Part shown: positions 39,400-51,790 of the stretch, piece after piece
Layout of the letters: the number at the start of each line of letters is the position of its first letter
How positions within the stretch are numbered: the stretch's first letter is position 1
Origin: Sacculina carcini
Taxonomy: Eukaryota > Arthropoda > Thecostraca > Sacculinidae
Reading direction: 5' to 3'
NCBI GenBank assembly: GCA_916048095.2
Contig: OU696587.1
Coordinates: 7,352,493 to 7,416,492, forward strand
Length of the DNA: 64,000 nt
Program-made: the position numbers and the translations under genes
The notes under the pieces: generated by a model
What the model saw: only the letters and a program-made list of their open reading frames with translations
Databases searched by the model: none
What the model was told of the DNA's origin: nothing

Positions 39400-39530
39400 T
39401 TACCTAAGTGTTACCTAAGTGTTACCTAAGTGTTACCTAAGTGTTACCTAAGTGTTACCTAAGTGTTACCTAAGTGTTACCTAAGTGTTACCTAAGTGTG
39501 CCCTAACTGTTACCTACGTGTGCCCTATAT
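39400..39530. repeat. Boundary motif into zone D (A-run, CTACGTG, CTATATG)
   Basis: About nine or ten A-type units, then CTAACTG, TTACCTACGTG (TACG at 39515) and TGCCCTATATG (CTATATG from 39525). To the right the marker set changes to the diverged family. The arrangement resembles the motif at 10,781 and the one at 62,940-63,073. Confidence 0.85.
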
Positions 39531-40086
39531 GTTACCTAAGTGTTACCTAAGTGTTACCTAAGTGTTACCTAAGTGTGCCCTAACTGTTACCTAAGTGTGC
39601 CCTAAGTGTTACCTAAGTGTGCCCTAAGTGTTACCTAAGTGTTACCTAAGTGTTACCTAAGTGTTACCTAAGTGTTACCTAAGTGTTACCTAAGTGTTAC
39701 CTAAGTGTGCCCTAACTGATACCTAAGTGTGCCCTAAGTGTGCCCTAAGTGTTACCTAAGTGTGCCCTAACTGTTACCTAAGTGTGCCCTAAGTGTTACC
39801 TAAGTGTGCCCTAAGTGTTACCTAAGTGTGCCCTAAGTGTTACCTAAGTGTTACCTAAGTGTGCCCTAAGTGTTACCTAAGTGTGCCCTAAGTGTTACCC
39901 AAGTGTGCCCTAAGTGTTACCTAACTGTGCCCCAACTGTTACCTAAGTGTTACTTAAGTGTTACCTAAGTGTGCCCTAAGTGTTACCTAACTGTTACCTA
40001 AGTGTACCCTAAGTGTTACCTAAGTGTTACCCAAGTGTTACCCAAGTGTTACCTAAGTGTTACCTAAGTGTTACCTAAGTTTTACC
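39525..40086. repeat. CTATATG-to-AAGTTTTACC block, copy 1
   Basis: A block running from CTATATG to AAGTTTTACC, with an inner CCCCAACTG, CTTAAG and paired CCCAAGTG units. Marker distance is 554 bp here. Other copies: 42088-42759 (664 bp), 47160-47798 (631), 49008-49646 (631) and 63067-63727 (653). All distances leave the same remainder modulo 11, so copies differ only by whole units. A CTAACTGATACC singleton lies near 39,716. Confidence 0.82.
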
Positions 40087-42087
40087 TAAGTGTGCCCTAA
40101 GTGTGCCCTAAGTGTGCCCTAAGTGTTACCTAAGTGTTACCTAAGTGTGCCCTAAGTGTGCCCTAAGTGTTACCTAAGTATGTCCTAAGTGTTACCTAAG
40201 TGTGCCCTAAGTGTGCCCTAAGTGTGCCCTAAGTGTTACCTAAGTGTGCCCTAAGTGTTACCTAAGTGTATCCTAAGTGTTACCTAAGTGTTACCTAAGT
40301 GTTACCCAAGTGTTACCCAAGTGTTACCTAAGTGTTACCTAAGTGTGCCCTAAGTGTGCCCTAAGTGTTACCTAAGTGTGCCCTAAGTGTTACCTAAGTG
40401 TTACCTAAGTGTTACCTAAGTGTTACCTAAGTGTTACCTAAGTGTGCCCTAAGTGTGCCCTAACTGTTACCTAAGTGTGCCCTAAGTGTTACCTAAGTGT
40501 TACCTATGTGTGCCCTAACTGTTACCTAAGTGTGCCCTAATTGTTACCTAAGTGTGCCCTAACTGTTACCTAAGTGTTACCTAAGTGTTACCTAAGTGTG
40601 CCCTAAGTGTTACCTAAGTGTGCCCTAACTGTTACCTAAGTGTGCCCTAAGTGTTACTTAAGTGTTACCTAAGTGTGCCCTAACTGTTACCTAAGTGTGC
40701 CCTAAGTGTAGCCTAAGTGTTACCTAAGTGTTACCTAAGTGTTACCTAAGTGTACCCTAAGTGTACCCTAAGTGTACCCTAAGTGATACCTAAGTGTTAC
40801 CTAAGTGTTACCTAAGTGTTACCTAAGTGTGCCCCAAGTGTGCCCTAAGTGTGCCCTAAGTGTTACCTAAGTGTGCCCTAAGTGTTACCTATGTGTGCCC
40901 TAAGTGTTACCTATGTGTGCCCTAAGTGTTACCTAAGTGTGCCCTAAGTGTTACCTAAGTGTGCCCTAAGTGTTACCTAACTGTGCCCCAACTTTTACCT
41001 AAGTGTTACCTAAGTGTTACCTAAGTGTGCCCTAAGTGTTACCTAACTGTTACCTAAGTGTTACCTAAGTGTTACCTAAGTGTGCCCTAAGTGTGCCCTA
41101 AGTGTTACCTAAGTGTTACCTAAGTGTGCCCTAAGTGTGCCCTAAGTGTGCCCTAAGTGTTACCTAACTGTGCCCCAACTTTTACCTAAGTGTTACCTAA
41201 GTGTTACCTAAGTGTGCCCTAAGTGTTACCTAACTGTTACCTAAGTGTTACCTAAGTGTGCCCTAAGTGTGCCCTAAGTGTTACCTAAGTGTTACCTAAG
41301 TGTGCCCTAAGTGTGCCCTAAGTGTTACCTAAGTATGCCCTAAGTGTTGCCTAAGTGTGCCCTAAGTGTTACCTAAGTGTGCCCTAAGTGTGCCCTAAGT
41401 GTTACCTAAGTGTACCCTAAGTGTTACCTAAGTGTGCCCTAAGTGTTACCTAAGTGTATCCTAAGTGTTACCTAAGTGTTACCTAAGTGTTACCCAAGTG
41501 TTACCTAAGTGTTACCTAAGTGTTACCCAAGTGTTACCTAAGTGTTACCTAAGTGTGCCCTAAGTGTTACCTAAGTGTGCCCTAAGTGTTACCTAAGTGT
41601 TACCTAAGTGTTACCTAAGTGTTACCTAAGTGTGCCCTAAGTGTGCCCTAACTGTTACCTAAGTGTGCCCTAAGTGTTACCTAAGTGTGCCCTAAGTGTT
41701 ACCTAAGTGTGCCCTAAGTGTTACCTAAGTGTGCCCTAAGTGTGCCCTAAGTGTTACCTAAGTGTGCCCTAAGTGTTACCTAAGTGTGCCCTAAGTGTTA
41801 CCTAAGTGTGCCCTAAGTGTGCCCTAAGTGTTACCTAAGTGTGCCCTAAGTGTTACCTAAGTGTGCCCTAAGTGTTACCTAAGTGTGCCCTAAGTGTTAC
41901 CTAAGTGTGCCCTAAGTGTTACCTAAGTGTGCCCTAAGTGTTACCTAAGTGTGCCCTAAGTGTGCCCTAAGTGTGCCCTAAGTGTTACCTAAGTGTGCCC
42001 TAACTGTTACCTAAGTGTTACCTAAGTGTTACCTAAGTGTGCCCTAACTGTTACCTAAGTGTGCCCTAACTGTTACCTAAGTGTGCC

Positions 42088-42759
42088 CTATATGTTACCT
42101 AAGTGTTACCTAAGTGTTACCTAAGTGTTACCTAAGTGTGCCCTAACTGTTACCTAAGTGTGCCCTAAGTGTTACCTAAGTGTGCCCTAAGTGTTACCTA
42201 AGTGTTACCTAAGTGTTACCTAAGTGTTACCTAAGTGTTACCTAAGTGTTACCTAAGTGTTACCTAAGTGTGCCCTAACTGTTACCTAAGTGTGCCCTAA
42301 GTGTGCCCTAAGTGTTACCTAAGTGTGCCCTAACTGTTACCTAAGTGTGCCCTAAGTGTTACCTAAGTGTGCCCTAAGTGTTACCTAAGTGTGCCCTAAG
42401 TGTTACCTAAGTGTTACCCAAGTGTGCCCTAACTGTTACCTAAGTGTGCCCTAACTGTTACCTAAGTGTGCCCTAAGTGTTACCTAAGTGTGCCCTAAGT
42501 GTTACCTAAGTGTTACCTAAGTGTGCCCTAAGTGTTACCTAAGTGTGCCCTAAGTGTTACCCAAGTGTGCCCTAAGTGTTACCTAACTGTGCCCCAACTG
42601 TTACCTAAGTGTTACTTAAGTGTTACCTAAGTGTGCCCTAAGTGTTACCTAACTGTTACCTAAGTGTACCCTAAGTGTTACCTAAGTGTTACCCAAGTGT
42701 TACCCAAGTGTTACCCAAGTGTTACCTAAGTGTTACCTAAGTGTTACCTAAGTTTTACC
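42088..42759. repeat. CTATATG-to-AAGTTTTACC block, copy 2
   Basis: The longest copy (664 bp between markers). Its extra units include an additional A-type after CTATATG and a third CCCAAGTG near 42,710. Confidence 0.82.
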
Positions 42760-44900
42760 TAAGTGTGCCCTAAGTGTGCCCTAAGTGTGCCCTAAGTGTT
42801 ACCTAAGTGTTACCTAAGTGTGCCCTAAGTGTGCCCTAAGTGTTACCTAAGTATGCCCTAAGTGTTACCTAAGTGTGCCCTAAGTGTGCCCTAAGTGTTA
42901 CCTAAGTGTGCCCTAAGTGTTACCTAAGTGTATCCTAAGTGTTACCTAAGTGTTACCTAAGTGTTACCCAAGTGTTACCCAAGTGTTACCTAAGTGTTAC
43001 CCAAGTGTTACCTAAGTGTTACCTAAGTGTGCCCTAAGTGTGCCCTAAGTGTTACCTAAGTGTGCCCTAAGTGTTACCTAAGTGTTACCTAAGTGTTACC
43101 TAAGTGTTACCTAAGTGTTACCTAAGTGTGCCCTAAGTGTGCCCTAACTGTTACCTAAGTGTGCCCTAAGTGTTACCTAAGTGTTACCTATGTGTGCCCT
43201 AACTGTTACCTAAGTGTGCCCTAATTGTTACCTAAGTGTGCCCTAACTGTTACCTAAGTGTTACCTAAGTGTTACCTAAGTGTGCCCTAAGTGTTACCTA
43301 AGTGTGCCCTAACTGTTACCTAAGTGTGCCCTAAGTGTTACTTAAGTGTTACCTAAGTGTGCCCTAACTGTTACCTAAGTGTGCCCTAAGTGTAGCCTAA
43401 GTGTTACCTAAGTGTTACCTAAGTGTTACCTAAGTGTACCCTAAGTGTACCCTAAGTGTTACCTAAGTGTTACCTAAGTGTTACCTAAGTGTTACCTAAG
43501 TGTGCCCTAAGTGTGCCCTAAGTGTGCCCTAAGTGTGCCCTAAGTGTTACCTAAGTGTGCCCTAAGTGTTACCTATGTGTGCCCTAAGTGTTACCTAAGT
43601 GTGCCCTAAGTGTTACCTAAGTGTGCCCTAAGTGTTACCTAAGTGTGCCCTAAGTGTTACCTAACTGTGCCCCAACTTTTACCTAAGTGTTACCTAAGTG
43701 TTACCTAAGTGTGCCCTAAGTGTTACCTAACTGTTACCTAAGTGTTACCTAAGTGTTACCTAAGTGTGCCCTAAGTGTGCCCTAAGTGTTACCTAAGTGT
43801 TACCTAAGTGTGCCCTAAGTGTGCCCTAAGTGTTACCTAAGTATGCCCTAAGTGTTGCCTAAGTGTGCCCTAAGTGTTACCTAAGTGTGCCCTAAGTGTG
43901 CCCTAAGTGTTACCTAAGTGTGCCCTAAGTGTTACCTAAGTGTGCCCTAAGTGTTACCTAAGTGTATCCTAAGTGTTACCTAAGTGTTACCTAAGTGTTA
44001 CCCAAGTGTTACCTAAGTGTTACCTAAGTGTTACCCAAGTGTTACCCAAGTGTTACCTAAGTGTTACCTAAGTGTGCCCTAAGTGTTACCTAAGTGTGCC
44101 CTAAGTGTTACCTAACTGTTACCTAAGTGTTACCTAAGTGTTACCTAAGTGTGCCCTAAGTGTGCCCTAAGTGTTACCTAAGTGTGCCCTAAGTGTTACC
44201 TAAGTGTTGCCCTAAGTGTTGCCTAAGTGTGCCCTAAGTGTTACCTAAGTGTGCCCTAAGTGTGCCCTAAGTGTGCCCTAAGTGTTACCTAAGTGTGCCC
44301 TAAGTGTTACCTAAGTGTGCCCTAAGTGTTACCTAAGTGTTACCTAAGTGTTACCTAAGTGTGCCCTAACTGTTACCTAAGTGTGCCCTAAGTGTGCCCT
44401 AAGTGTTACCTAAGTGTGCCCTAACTGTTACCTAAGTGTGCCCTAAGTGTTACCTAAGTGTGCCCTAAGTGTTACCTAAGTGTGCCCTAAGTGTTACCTA
44501 AGTGTGCCCTAAGTGTTACCTAAGTGTGCCCTAAGTGTTACCTAAGTGTTACCCAAGTGTGCCCTAACTGTTACCTAAGTGTGCCCTAACTGTTACCTAA
44601 GTGTGCCCTAAGTGTTACCTAAGTGTGCCCTAAGTGTTACCTAAGTGTTACCTAAGTGTGCCCTAAGTGTTACCTAAGTGTGCCCTAAGTGTTACCCAAG
44701 TGTGCCCTAAGTGTTACCTAACTGTGCCCCAACTGTTACCTAAGTGTTACTTAAGTGTTACCTAAGTGTGCCCTAACTGTTACCTAAGTGTTACCTAAGT
44801 GTTACCTAAGTGTGCCCTAAGTGTTACCTAAGTGTGCCCTAACTGTTACCTAAGTGTGCCCTAAGTGTTACTTAAGTGTTACCTAAGTGTGCCCTAACTG
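42750..44900. repeat. 6,887-bp-offset duplication, left copy
   Basis: AAGTTTTACC 42752/49639, TAGCC 43393/50280, CCCCAACTTTT 43673/50560 and the 12-bp unit 44207/51094 are all exactly 6,887 bp apart. Just beyond, the offset grows to 7,008 (TAGCC 44923/51931), an 11-unit gain in the right copy or loss in the left. Confidence 0.88.
44207..44218. other. 12-bp unit (TTGCCCTAAGTG), register break
   Basis: This unit sits where other copies have GTATGCC followed by TTGCC. Here the junction reads GTGTTGCCC, adding one base. Marker phases on either side differ by +1 modulo 11 (43841 to 45371 is 139 units plus 1 bp). Confidence 0.9.
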
Positions 44901-47159
44901 TTACCTAAGTGTGCCCTAAGTGTAGCCTAAGTGTTACCTAAGTGTTACCTAAGTGTTACCTAAGTGTACCCTAAGTGTACCCTAAGTGATACCTAAGTGT
45001 TACCTAAGTGTTACCTAAGTGTTACCTAAGTGTGCCCTAAGTGTGCCCTAAGTGTGCCCTAAGTGTGCCCTAAGTGTTACCTAAGTGTGCCCTAAGTGTT
45101 ACCTATGTGTGCCCTAAGTGTTACCTAAGTGTGCCCTAAGTGTTACCTAAGTGTGCCCTAAGTGTTACCTAACTGTGCCCCAACTTTTACCTAAGTGTTA
45201 CCTAAGTGTTACCTAAGTGTGCCCTAAGTGTTACCTAACTGTTACCTAAGTGTTACCTAAGTGTTACCTAAGTGTGCCCTAAGTGTGCCCTAAGTGTTAC
45301 CTAAGTGTTACCTAAGTGTTACCTAAGTGTTACCTAAGTGTGCCCTAAGTGTGCCCTAAGTGTTACCTAAGTATGCCCTAAGTGTTGCCTAAGTGTGCCC
45401 TAAGTGTGCCCTAAGTGTTACCTAAGTGTGCCCTAAGTGTTACCCAAGTGTGCCCTAAGTGTTACCTAAGTGTATCCTAAGTGTTACCTAAGTGTTACCT
45501 AAGTGTTACCTAAGTGTTACCCAAGTGTTACCTAAGTGTTACCCAAGTGTTACCCAAGTGTTACCTAAGTGTTACCTAAGTGTTACCTAAGTGTTACCTA
45601 AGTGTGCCCTAAGTGTGCCCTAAGTGTTACCTAAGTGTGCCCTAAGTGTTACCTAAGTGTTACCTAAGTGTTACCTAAGTGTTACCTAAGTGTTACCTAA
45701 GTGTTACCTAAGTGTGCCCTAAGTGTGCCCTAACTGTTACCTAAGTGTGCCCTAAGTGTTACCTAAGTGTTACCTATGTGTGCCCTAACTGTTACCTAAG
45801 TGTGCCCTAATTGTTACCTAAGTGTGCCCTAACTGTTACCTAAGTGTTACCTAAGTGTTACCTAAGTGTGCCCTAAGTGTTACCTAAGTGTGCCCTAACT
45901 GTTACCTAAGTGTGCCCTAAGTGTTACTTAAGTGTTACCTAAGTGTGCCCTAACTGTTACCTAAGTGTGCCCTAAGTGTAGCCTAAGTGTTACCTAAGTG
46001 TTACCTAAGTGTTACCTAAGTGTACCCTAAGTGTACCCTAAGTGTACCCTAAGTGATACCTAAGTGTTACCTAAGTGTTACCTAAGTGTTACCTAAGTGT
46101 GCCCTAAGTGTGCCCTAAGTGTGCCCTAAGTGTTACCTAAGTGTGCCCTAAGTGTTACCTATGTGTGCCCTAAGTGTTACCTAAGTGTGCCCTAAGTGTT
46201 ACCTAAGTGTGCCCTAAGTGTTACCTAAGTGTGCCCTAAGTGTTACCTAACTGTGCCCCAACTTTTACCTAAGTGTTACCTAAGTGTTACCTAAGTGTGC
46301 CCTAAGTGTTACCTAACTGTTACCTAAGTGTTACCTAAGTGTTACCTAAGTGTGCCCTAAGTGTGCCCTAAGTGTTACCTAAGTGTTACCTAAGTGTGCC
46401 CTAAGTGTGCCCTAAGTGTTACCTAAGTATGCCCTAAGTGTTGCCTAAGTGTGCCCTAAGTGTTACCTAAGTGTGCCCTAAGTGTGCCCTAAGTGTTACC
46501 TAAGTGTACCCTAAGTGTTACCTAAGTGTGCCCTAAGTGTTACCTAAGTGTATCCTAAGTGTTACCTAAGTGTTACCTAAGTGTTACCCAAGTGTTACCT
46601 AAGTGTTACCTAAGTGTTACCCAAGTGTTACCTAAGTGTTACCTAAGTGTGCCCTAAGTGTTACCTAAGTGTGCCCTAAGTGTTACCTAAGTGTTACCTA
46701 AGTGTTACCTAAGTGTTACCTAAGTGTGCCCTAAGTGTGCCCTAACTGTTACCTAAGTGTGCCCTAAGTGTTACCTAAGTGTGCCCTAAGTGTTACCTAA
46801 GTGTGCCCTAAGTGTTACCTAAGTGTGCCCTAAGTGTGCCCTAAGTGTTACCTAAGTGTGCCCTAAGTGTTACCTAAGTGTGCCCTAAGTGTTACCTAAG
46901 TGTGCCCTAAGTGTGCCCTAAGTGTTACCTAAGTGTGCCCTAAGTGTTACCTAAGTGTGCCCTAAGTGTTACCTAAGTGTGCCCTAAGTGTTACCTAAGT
47001 GTGCCCTAAGTGTTACCTAAGTGTGCCCTAAGTGTGCCCTAAGTGTGCCCTAAGTGTTACCTAAGTGTGCCCTAACTGTTACCTAAGTGTTACCTAAGTG
47101 TTACCTAAGTGTGCCCTAACTGTTACCTAAGTGTGCCCTAACTGTTACCTAAGTGTGCC

Positions 47160-47798
47160 CTATATGTTACCTAAGTGTTACCTAAGTGTTACCTAAGTGT
47201 GCCCTAACTGTTACCTAAGTGTGCCCTAAGTGTTACCTAAGTGTGCCCTAAGTGTTACCTAAGTGTTACCTAAGTGTTACCTAAGTGTTACCTAAGTGTT
47301 ACCTAAGTGTTACCTAAGTGTGCCCTAACTGTTACCTAAGTGTGCCCTAAGTGTGCCCTAAGTGTTACCTAAGTGTGCCCTAACTGTTACCTAAGTGTGC
47401 CCTAAGTGTTACCTAAGTGTGCCCTAAGTGTTACCTAAGTGTGCCCTAAGTGTTACCTAAGTGTTACCCAAGTGTGCCCTAACTGTTACCTAAGTGTGCC
47501 CTAACTGTTACCTAAGTGTGCCCTAAGTGTTACCTAAGTGTGCCCTAAGTGTTACCTAAGTGTTACCTAAGTGTGCCCTAAGTGTTACCTAAGTGTGCCC
47601 TAAGTGTTACCCAAGTGTGCCCTAAGTGTTACCTAACTGTGCCCCAACTGTTACCTAAGTGTTACTTAAGTGTTACCTAAGTGTGCCCTAAGTGTTACCT
47701 AACTGTTACCTAAGTGTACCCTAAGTGTTACCTAAGTGTTACCCAAGTGTTACCCAAGTGTTACCTAAGTGTTACCTAAGTGTTACCTAAGTTTTACC
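47160..47798. repeat. CTATATG-to-AAGTTTTACC block, copy 3
   Basis: The marker distance is 631 bp, the same as the next copy; the two are 1,848 bp (168 units) apart at both ends. Confidence 0.82.
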
Positions 47799-49007
47799 TA
47801 AGTGTGCCCTAAGTGTGCCCTAAGTGTGCCCTAAGTGTTACCTAAGTGTTACCTAAGTGTGCCCTAAGTGTGCCCTAAGTGTTACCTAAGTGTGCCCTAA
47901 GTGTTACCTAAGTGTATCCTAAGTGTTACCTAAGTGTTACCTAAGTGTTACCCAAGTGTTACCTAAGTGTTACCTAAGTGTTACCCAAGTGTTACCTAAG
48001 TGTTACCTAAGTGTGCCCTAAGTGTTACCTAAGTGTGCCCTAAGTGTTACCTAAGTGTTACCTAAGTGTTACCTAAGTGTTACCTAAGTGTGCCCTAAGT
48101 GTGCCCTAACTGTTACCTAAGTGTGCCCTAAGTGTTACCTAAGTGTGCCCTAAGTGTTACCTAAGTGTGCCCTAAGTGTTACCTAAGTGTGCCCTAAGTG
48201 TGCCCTAAGTGTTACCTAAGTGTGCCCTAAGTGTTACCTAAGTGTGCCCTAAGTGTTACCTAAGTGTGCCCTAAGTGTGCCCTAAGTGTTACCTAAGTGT
48301 GCCCTAAGTGTTACCTAAGTGTGCCCTAAGTGTTACCTAAGTGTGCCCTAAGTGTTACCTAAGTGTGCCCTAAGTGTTACCTAAGTGTGCCCTAAGTGTG
48401 CCCTAAGTGTGCCCTAAGTGTTACCTAAGTGTGCCCTAACTGTTACCTAAGTGTTACCTAAGTGTTACCTAAGTGTGCCCTAACTGTTACCTAAGTGTGC
48501 CCTAAGTGTTACCTAAGTGTGCCCTAAGTGTTACCTAAGTGTTACCTAAGTGTTACCTAAGTGTTACCTAAGTGTGCCCTAAGTGTGCCCTAACTGTTAC
48601 CTAAGTGTGCCCTAAGTGTTACCTAAGTGTGCCCTAAGTGTTACCTAAGTGTGCCCTAAGTGTTACCTAAGTGTGCCCTAAGTGTGCCCTAAGTGTTACC
48701 TAAGTGTGCCCTAAGTGTTACCTAAGTGTGCCCTAAGTGTTACCTAAGTGTGCCCTAAGTGTGCCCTAAGTGTTACCTAAGTGTGCCCTAAGTGTTACCT
48801 AAGTGTGCCCTAAGTGTTACCTAAGTGTGCCCTAAGTGTTACCTAAGTGTGCCCTAAGTGTTACCTAAGTGTGCCCTAAGTGTGCCCTAAGTGTGCCCTA
48901 AGTGTTACCTAAGTGTGCCCTAACTGTTACCTAAGTGTTACCTAAGTGTTACCTAAGTGTGCCCTAACTGTTACCTAAGTGTGCCCTAACTGTTACCTAA
49001 GTGTGCC

Positions 49008-49646
49008 CTATATGTTACCTAAGTGTTACCTAAGTGTTACCTAAGTGTGCCCTAACTGTTACCTAAGTGTGCCCTAAGTGTTACCTAAGTGTGCCCTAAG
49101 TGTTACCTAAGTGTTACCTAAGTGTTACCTAAGTGTTACCTAAGTGTTACCTAAGTGTTACCTAAGTGTGCCCTAACTGTTACCTAAGTGTGCCCTAAGT
49201 GTGCCCTAAGTGTTACCTAAGTGTGCCCTAACTGTTACCTAAGTGTGCCCTAAGTGTTACCTAAGTGTGCCCTAAGTGTTACCTAAGTGTGCCCTAAGTG
49301 TTACCTAAGTGTTACCCAAGTGTGCCCTAACTGTTACCTAAGTGTGCCCTAACTGTTACCTAAGTGTGCCCTAAGTGTTACCTAAGTGTGCCCTAAGTGT
49401 TACCTAAGTGTTACCTAAGTGTGCCCTAAGTGTTACCTAAGTGTGCCCTAAGTGTTACCCAAGTGTGCCCTAAGTGTTACCTAACTGTGCCCCAACTGTT
49501 ACCTAAGTGTTACTTAAGTGTTACCTAAGTGTGCCCTAAGTGTTACCTAACTGTTACCTAAGTGTACCCTAAGTGTTACCTAAGTGTTACCCAAGTGTTA
49601 CCCAAGTGTTACCTAAGTGTTACCTAAGTGTTACCTAAGTTTTACC
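49008..49646. repeat. CTATATG-to-AAGTTTTACC block, copy 4
   Basis: It is 1,848 bp after copy 3 with the same length. It leads directly into the right-hand copy of the 6,887-bp duplication. Confidence 0.82.
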
Positions 49647-51790
49647 TAAGTGTGCCCTAAGTGTGCCCTAAGTGTGCCCTAAGTGTTACCTAAGTGTTAC
49701 CTAAGTGTGCCCTAAGTGTGCCCTAAGTGTTACCTAAGTATGCCCTAAGTGTTACCTAAGTGTGCCCTAAGTGTGCCCTAAGTGTTACCTAAGTGTGCCC
49801 TAAGTGTTACCTAAGTGTATCCTAAGTGTTACCTAAGTGTTACCTAAGTGTTACCCAAGTGTTACCCAAGTGTTACCTAAGTGTTACCCAAGTGTTACCT
49901 AAGTGTTACCTAAGTGTGCCCTAAGTGTGCCCTAAGTGTTACCTAAGTGTGCCCTAAGTGTTACCTAAGTGTTACCTAAGTGTTACCTAAGTGTTACCTA
50001 AGTGTTACCTAAGTGTGCCCTAAGTGTGCCCTAACTGTTACCTAAGTGTGCCCTAAGTGTTACCTAAGTGTTACCTATGTGTGCCCTAACTGTTACCTAA
50101 GTGTGCCCTAATTGTTACCTAAGTGTGCCCTAACTGTTACCTAAGTGTTACCTAAGTGTTACCTAAGTGTGCCCTAAGTGTTACCTAAGTGTGCCCTAAC
50201 TGTTACCTAAGTGTGCCCTAAGTGTTACTTAAGTGTTACCTAAGTGTGCCCTAACTGTTACCTAAGTGTGCCCTAAGTGTAGCCTAAGTGTTACCTAAGT
50301 GTTACCTAAGTGTTACCTAAGTGTACCCTAAGTGTACCCTAAGTGATACCTAAGTGTTACCTAAGTGTTACCTAAGTGTTACCTAAGTGTGCCCTAAGTG
50401 TGCCCTAAGTGTGCCCTAAGTGTGCCCTAAGTGTTACCTAAGTGTGCCCTAAGTGTTACCTATGTGTGCCCTAAGTGTTACCTAAGTGTGCCCTAAGTGT
50501 TACCTAAGTGTGCCCTAAGTGTTACCTAAGTGTGCCCTAAGTGTTACCTAACTGTGCCCCAACTTTTACCTAAGTGTTACCTAAGTGTTACCTAAGTGTG
50601 CCCTAAGTGTTACCTAACTGTTACCTAAGTGTTACCTAAGTGTTACCTAAGTGTGCCCTAAGTGTGCCCTAAGTGTTACCTAAGTGTTACCTAAGTGTGC
50701 CCTAAGTGTGCCCTAAGTGTTACCTAAGTATGCCCTAAGTGTTGCCTAAGTGTGCCCTAAGTGTTACCTAAGTGTGCCCTAAGTGTGCCCTAAGTGTTAC
50801 CTAAGTGTGCCCTAAGTGTTACCTAAGTGTGCCCTAAGTGTTACCTAAGTGTATCCTAAGTGTTACCTAAGTGTTACCTAAGTGTTACCCAAGTGTTACC
50901 TAAGTGTTACCTAAGTGTTACCCAAGTGTTACCCAAGTGTTACCTAAGTGTTACCTAAGTGTGCCCTAAGTGTTACCTAAGTGTGCCCTAAGTGTTACCT
51001 AACTGTTACCTAAGTGTTACCTAAGTGTTACCTAAGTGTGCCCTAAGTGTGCCCTAAGTGTTACCTAAGTGTGCCCTAAGTGTTACCTAAGTGTTGCCCT
51101 AAGTGTTGCCTAAGTGTGCCCTAAGTGTTACCTAAGTGTGCCCTAAGTGTGCCCTAAGTGTGCCCTAAGTGTTACCTAAGTGTGCCCTAAGTGTTACCTA
51201 AGTGTGCCCTAAGTGTTACCTAAGTGTATCCTAAGTGTTACCTAAGTGTTACCTAAGTGTTACCCAAGTGTTACCTAAGTGTTACCTAAGTGTTACCTAA
51301 GTGTTACCTAAGTGTTACCTAAGTGTGCCCTAACTGTTACCTAAGTGTGCCCTAAGTGTTACCTAAGTGTTACCTAAGTGTTACCTAAGTGTTACCTAAG
51401 TGTTACCTAAGTGTGCCCTAACTGTTACCTAAGTGTGCCCTAAGTGTGCCCTAAGTGTTACCTAAGTGTGCCCTAACTGTTACCTAAGTGTGCCCTAAGT
51501 GTTACCTAAGTGTGCCCTAAGTGTTACCTAAGTGTGCCCTAAGTGTTACCTAAGTGTTACCCAAGTGTGCCCTAACTGTTACCTAAGTGTGCCCTAACTG
51601 TTACCTAAGTGTGCCCTAAGTGTTACCTAAGTGTGCCCTAAGTGTTACCTAAGTGTTACCTAAGTGTGCCCTAAGTGTTACCTAAGTGTGCCCTAAGTGT
51701 TACCCAAGTGTGCCCTAAGTGTTACCTAACTGTGCCCCAACTGTTACCTAAGTGTTACTTAAGTGTTACCTAAGTGTGCCCTAACTGTTA
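49637..51790. repeat. 6,887-bp-offset duplication, right copy
   Basis: Partner of 42,750-44,900, with the same order of AAGTTTTACC, CTTAAG/TAGCC landmark, GTGATACC, CCCCAACTTTT and 12-bp unit. One difference: the left copy lacks GTGATACC after its TACCC pair near 43,460, while this one has it at 50,345. Confidence 0.85.
51094..51105. other. 12-bp unit (TTGCCCTAAGTG), second copy
   Basis: The same variant in the same context, 6,887 bp downstream of the first. TAGCC at 50280 and 51931 are 150 units plus 1 bp apart, which confirms the local shift. Confidence 0.9.

Larger units (their letters stand above)
20051..39400. repeat. Array zone C: 5,291-bp HOR domain with 858/880-bp sub-cassettes
   Basis: After an entry segment with CTATATG (landmark T at 20386), landmarks occur at 23136, 23884, 24511, 26392, 27250, 28130, 30825, 31683, 32541, 33421, 36116, 36974 and 38855. 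The interval series 858, 880, 2695, 858 occurs twice, which gives a 5,291-bp tandem HOR. A longer offset of 12,463 bp pairs 24511, 24976, 25099 and 26392 with 36974, 37439, 37562 and 38855. From 20386 to 39515 the 11-bp register is unbroken (1,739 units). Confidence 0.88.

Noticed and set aside
39525-39531. TATA box at CTATATG
   Set aside because: It is one variant monomer among array repeats with no gene downstream. TATA-like chance matches carry no weight here.
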